Shown: positions 4,156 through 5,702 of the stretch, one piece after another | Layout: each line of letters starts with the position of its first letter | Position numbering within the stretch: the stretch's first letter is position 1 | DNA from: an uncultured Eubacteriales bacterium | GTDB taxonomy: Bacteria > Bacillota > Clostridia > Oscillospirales > Acutalibacteraceae | Direction: 5' to 3' | Length of the DNA: 5,702 nucleotides | Assembly: GCA_934643185.1 (NCBI GenBank) | Contig: CAKUBN010000087.1 | Span: forward strand, 1-5,702 | Translations under genes and position numbers: made by a program | Notes under the pieces: generated by a model | What the model saw: only the letters and a program-made list of their open reading frames with translations | The model's database searches: none | What the model was told of the DNA's origin: nothing

Positions 4156-5586
4156 ATGAGAAGAACATTCATCACGCGACTGCCGAACAAGGCCGGTGCG
4201 TTTTTGAAGGCTACGCGCATTGTGGCGCAGTCCGGCGCGAACATCACGCGCGTCAGCTACAATAAAGCCGTTGACCTGCACGTGCTGTTTTTGGAGGTCA
4301 GCGGCTCACAGGCGCAGCTTGATACCATCGCTGTGCGTTTAAACGACGTAGGCTATATTTTGAATGAGGATAACCCCGGCAGAACGATTTTGCTGGAATT
4401 CCACCTGCCGAACGTACCGAGCGCCGTGCTGCCCGTTTTGGAGCTCATCGACAGCTTTAATTTTAACATCACGTACATGAGCGGGCAGGAAAACGACACC
4501 GACCATCAGGATTTAAAGGTCGGCATCTACATTCAGGATCCCGCACAGACGAAGGCGTTTTTAGACCGCGCCGCAAAGCTGTGCGAAATGCGTGTTTTAA
4601 ACTACGACAAAAGCCAAAAGGTACTCGATAACACGGTGTTTTACCTTTCGTTTGCGCACCAGCTGGCTTCTACCCTGCACCTGCCGCAGGAAAATATGGA
4701 CGCGCTCATTGCAGACTCCAACCTTTTGATGCAGCACCTTGACGAAAAAGGCGAAGCGCCGCACAAGACGTTTTCGTACATCGGCAAAATCGCCGAGATG
4801 CTGCACAGCTTTAAAGGCGAAAACTTCCGCGCGCGCATTTCGCAGCGCAGTCTGTTCGGCGGGTTTACAATGCACATCATCGAGCCGCCGTGCGGGGGCA
4901 ACACGTATATTCTGGAGAAAAACCGCAAGCTGCTGTTCATAGACTGCGGTTTCCCGTGCTACAAGGACGAGATGCTGAAGATTTTCCGCAGCCTGTTCCC
5001 GAACTTTGACAATATGGAGCGCACGCTTATCGTCACGCATGCGGACATCGACCATTGCGGCCTGCACGACCTGTTCGACACATTCTATGTGAACGAGGAA
5101 ACGCGGCTGAATTTCGCCTTGCAGAACAACGGTCTGCCCGATCTGCGCGAGCAGAACCGCATTTGTGCGCCGTATAACCGCATCTGCAAGCTGATGACGG
5201 GCTACACGCCACCCGATATGCACACGCTGCGCGTTATTGAGCACACAGAGCCTGCAAGCGACGCACCCATCTCCCCGCGCGGCACACTGGAGTTTGAGGG
5301 TCTTACCCTGCGCGTTTTCGACGGCAACGGCGGGCACTTTAAGGGCGAGATTGTGCTTGTGGACGACGCGCACCGCATTGTTTTCAGCGGCGACATCATG
5401 GTGAACATCAAGGGCTTTTCAAAAGAGCAGTATGATTTTAACCTGCTTGCACCGTATTTAATGACCACCGTGAACCTCGATTCCCGCCGCGCTGCCGCGG
5501 AGCGCAAATATTTGCAGAGCCTGTTCCCGACGGACGTGTACACCTACTGCTGCGGTCACGGCGCCATTATGGATCCGAACGCGTAA
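4156..5586 (+). CDS. ACT-ACT-metallo-beta-lactamase-fold hydrolase of unknown substrate
   Basis: A 476-residue protein with an unusual order of domains. Residues 4-72 resemble an ACT domain (LPNKAGAFLKAT followed by SGANI and a beta-rich segment), the small-molecule-binding module of amino-acid enzymes. Residues 77-150 look like a second ACT unit (LLEFHLPNVPSAVL, then FNFNITYM), with Ser where the first has Gly. A mostly helical linker (151-230) leads to a metallo-beta-lactamase fold (about 235-476): strand NTYILE, FIDCG (261-265), THADIDHCG (294-302), GGHFKGEIVLV (392-402), FSGDIMVN (410-417) and CCGHGAI (465-471). Likely metal ligands are His295, Asp299, His300, His394, Asp413 and His468. 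The second histidine of the usual HxHxDH is Asp297. ATG is 5 nt after GAGG (4147-4150), 9 bp after the Nudix stop, so the two are co-transcribed. The reaction is unknown; ligand control through ACT is inference. Confidence 0.85.
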   Translation: MRRTFITRLPNKAGAFLKATRIVAQSGANITRVSYNKAVDLHVLFLEVSGSQAQLDTIAVRLNDVGYILNEDNPGRTILLEFHLPNVPSAVLPVLELIDSFNFNITYMSGQENDTDHQDLKVGIYIQDPAQTKAFLDRAAKLCEMRVLNYDKSQKVLDNTVFYLSFAHQLASTLHLPQENMDALIADSNLLMQHLDEKGEAPHKTFSYIGKIAEMLHSFKGENFRARISQRSLFGGFTMHIIEPPCGGNTYILEKNRKLLFIDCGFPCYKDEMLKIFRSLFPNFDNMERTLIVTHADIDHCGLHDLFDTFYVNEETRLNFALQNNGLPDLREQNRICAPYNRICKLMTGYTPPDMHTLRVIEHTEPASDAPISPRGTLEFEGLTLRVFDGNGGHFKGEIVLVDDAHRIVFSGDIMVNIKGFSKEQYDFNLLAPYLMTTVNLDSRRAAAERKYLQSLFPTDVYTYCCGHGAIMDPNA

Positions 5587-5602
5587 CGCAAAGATTGCAA
5601 AA

Positions 5603-5630
5603 AGAGCGCTGATCTTTTGATCAACGCTCT
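5603..5630 (-). terminator. Hairpin with reverse-strand T-tract
   Basis: AGAGCG (5603-5608) pairs with CGCTCT (5625-5630) and TGATC (5610-5614) with GATCA (5619-5623), separated by one mismatch, with a TTTT loop. The mismatch is a G:U wobble on the reverse strand but C:A on the forward strand. The T-run (TTTTTGC) follows only on the reverse strand, after 5603. It therefore looks better as a terminator for leftward transcription entering from the right edge, with possible weaker action on the forward operon. Confidence 0.5.
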
Positions 5631-5639
5631 CAGACTGTC

Positions 5640-5669
5640 GAAAAAGTCCAGCCTATGCTGGGCTTTTTC
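5640..5669 (+). terminator. Intrinsic terminator of the Nudix/ACT-MBL operon
   Basis: A 13-bp stem (5640-5652 with 5657-5669) with a CTAT loop contains one T:G wobble on the forward strand and ends in CTTTTTCC. The A-run before and T-run after the GC core make it bidirectional, but the wobble favours the forward strand. It starts 53 bp after the stop codon of the ACT-MBL gene. Confidence 0.8.
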
Positions 5670-5678
5670 CATTATCTA

Positions 5679-5687
5679 TGCTATAAT
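5679..5687 (+). promoter_or_regulatory. Extended -10 promoter at the right edge
   Basis: TGCTATAAT matches the extended -10 form (TG-n-TATAAT) with a perfect hexamer at 5682-5687. A recognisable -35 box is absent at the 17-bp position, which falls in the terminator stem. It would drive a rightward gene starting beyond the window. The ATG at 5692 has no ribosome binding site. Confidence 0.4.
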
Positions 5688-5702
5688 AATCATGGGTGAT
5701 GA

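Noticed and set aside
4597..5373. Reverse-strand open frame of 258 residues
   Set aside because: It is fully antisense to the ACT-MBL gene, whose domains and motifs are clear; composition is Val/Arg/Ala-rich as expected for a shadow frame.

Overview
The window looks like chromosomal DNA from a Gram-positive anaerobe of the class Clostridia, possibly Oscillospiraceae/Ruminococcaceae-like. The support is moderate GC content, strong purine-rich ribosome binding sites, SigA-type promoters with 17-bp spacers, a lipoprotein with a Pro/Glu/Ala/Thr-rich stalk, and compact operons. This placement is an inference, because no rRNA or marker gene is present. I see no transposase, integrase, phage gene, tRNA, rRNA or CRISPR array.

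Layout. The left part (1 to about 3490) is transcribed leftward and the right part (about 3508 to 5586) rightward, diverging from a control region of roughly 200 bp around 3393-3600. Leftward units: (i) a lipoprotein with a possible LprI-like domain (2760-3392), followed after 26 bp by a small membrane-anchored protein of unknown function (2266-2733), probably one operon; (ii) a MATE-family efflux transporter (589-1914) with a near-consensus promoter and a palindrome over its -10 region; (iii) an HD-domain phosphohydrolase (1-493), cut by the left edge, with its own promoter abutting the transporter's terminator hairpin. Rightward unit: a Nudix hydrolase of the ADP-ribose pyrophosphatase type (3601-4146), then after 9 bp a 476-residue protein with two ACT-like domains and a C-terminal metallo-beta-lactamase domain (4156-5586). 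A strong hairpin terminator follows, and an extended -10 promoter sits at the right edge.

The gene-free stretch 1915-2265 holds the transporter's control region (1915-1980), a weak dyad near 2023-2040, and seven consecutive short hairpins (2053-2255). None of the seven has a terminator-type T-tract. I read it as a dispersed, structured intergenic element or structured RNA.

The most unusual items are that hairpin block and the ACT-ACT-metallohydrolase protein, whose metal motif reads H-x-D-x-D-H instead of H-x-H-x-D-H and which is coupled to a Nudix enzyme. The sequence supports the gene and family calls well. Substrates, regulators and any joint pathway are inference.
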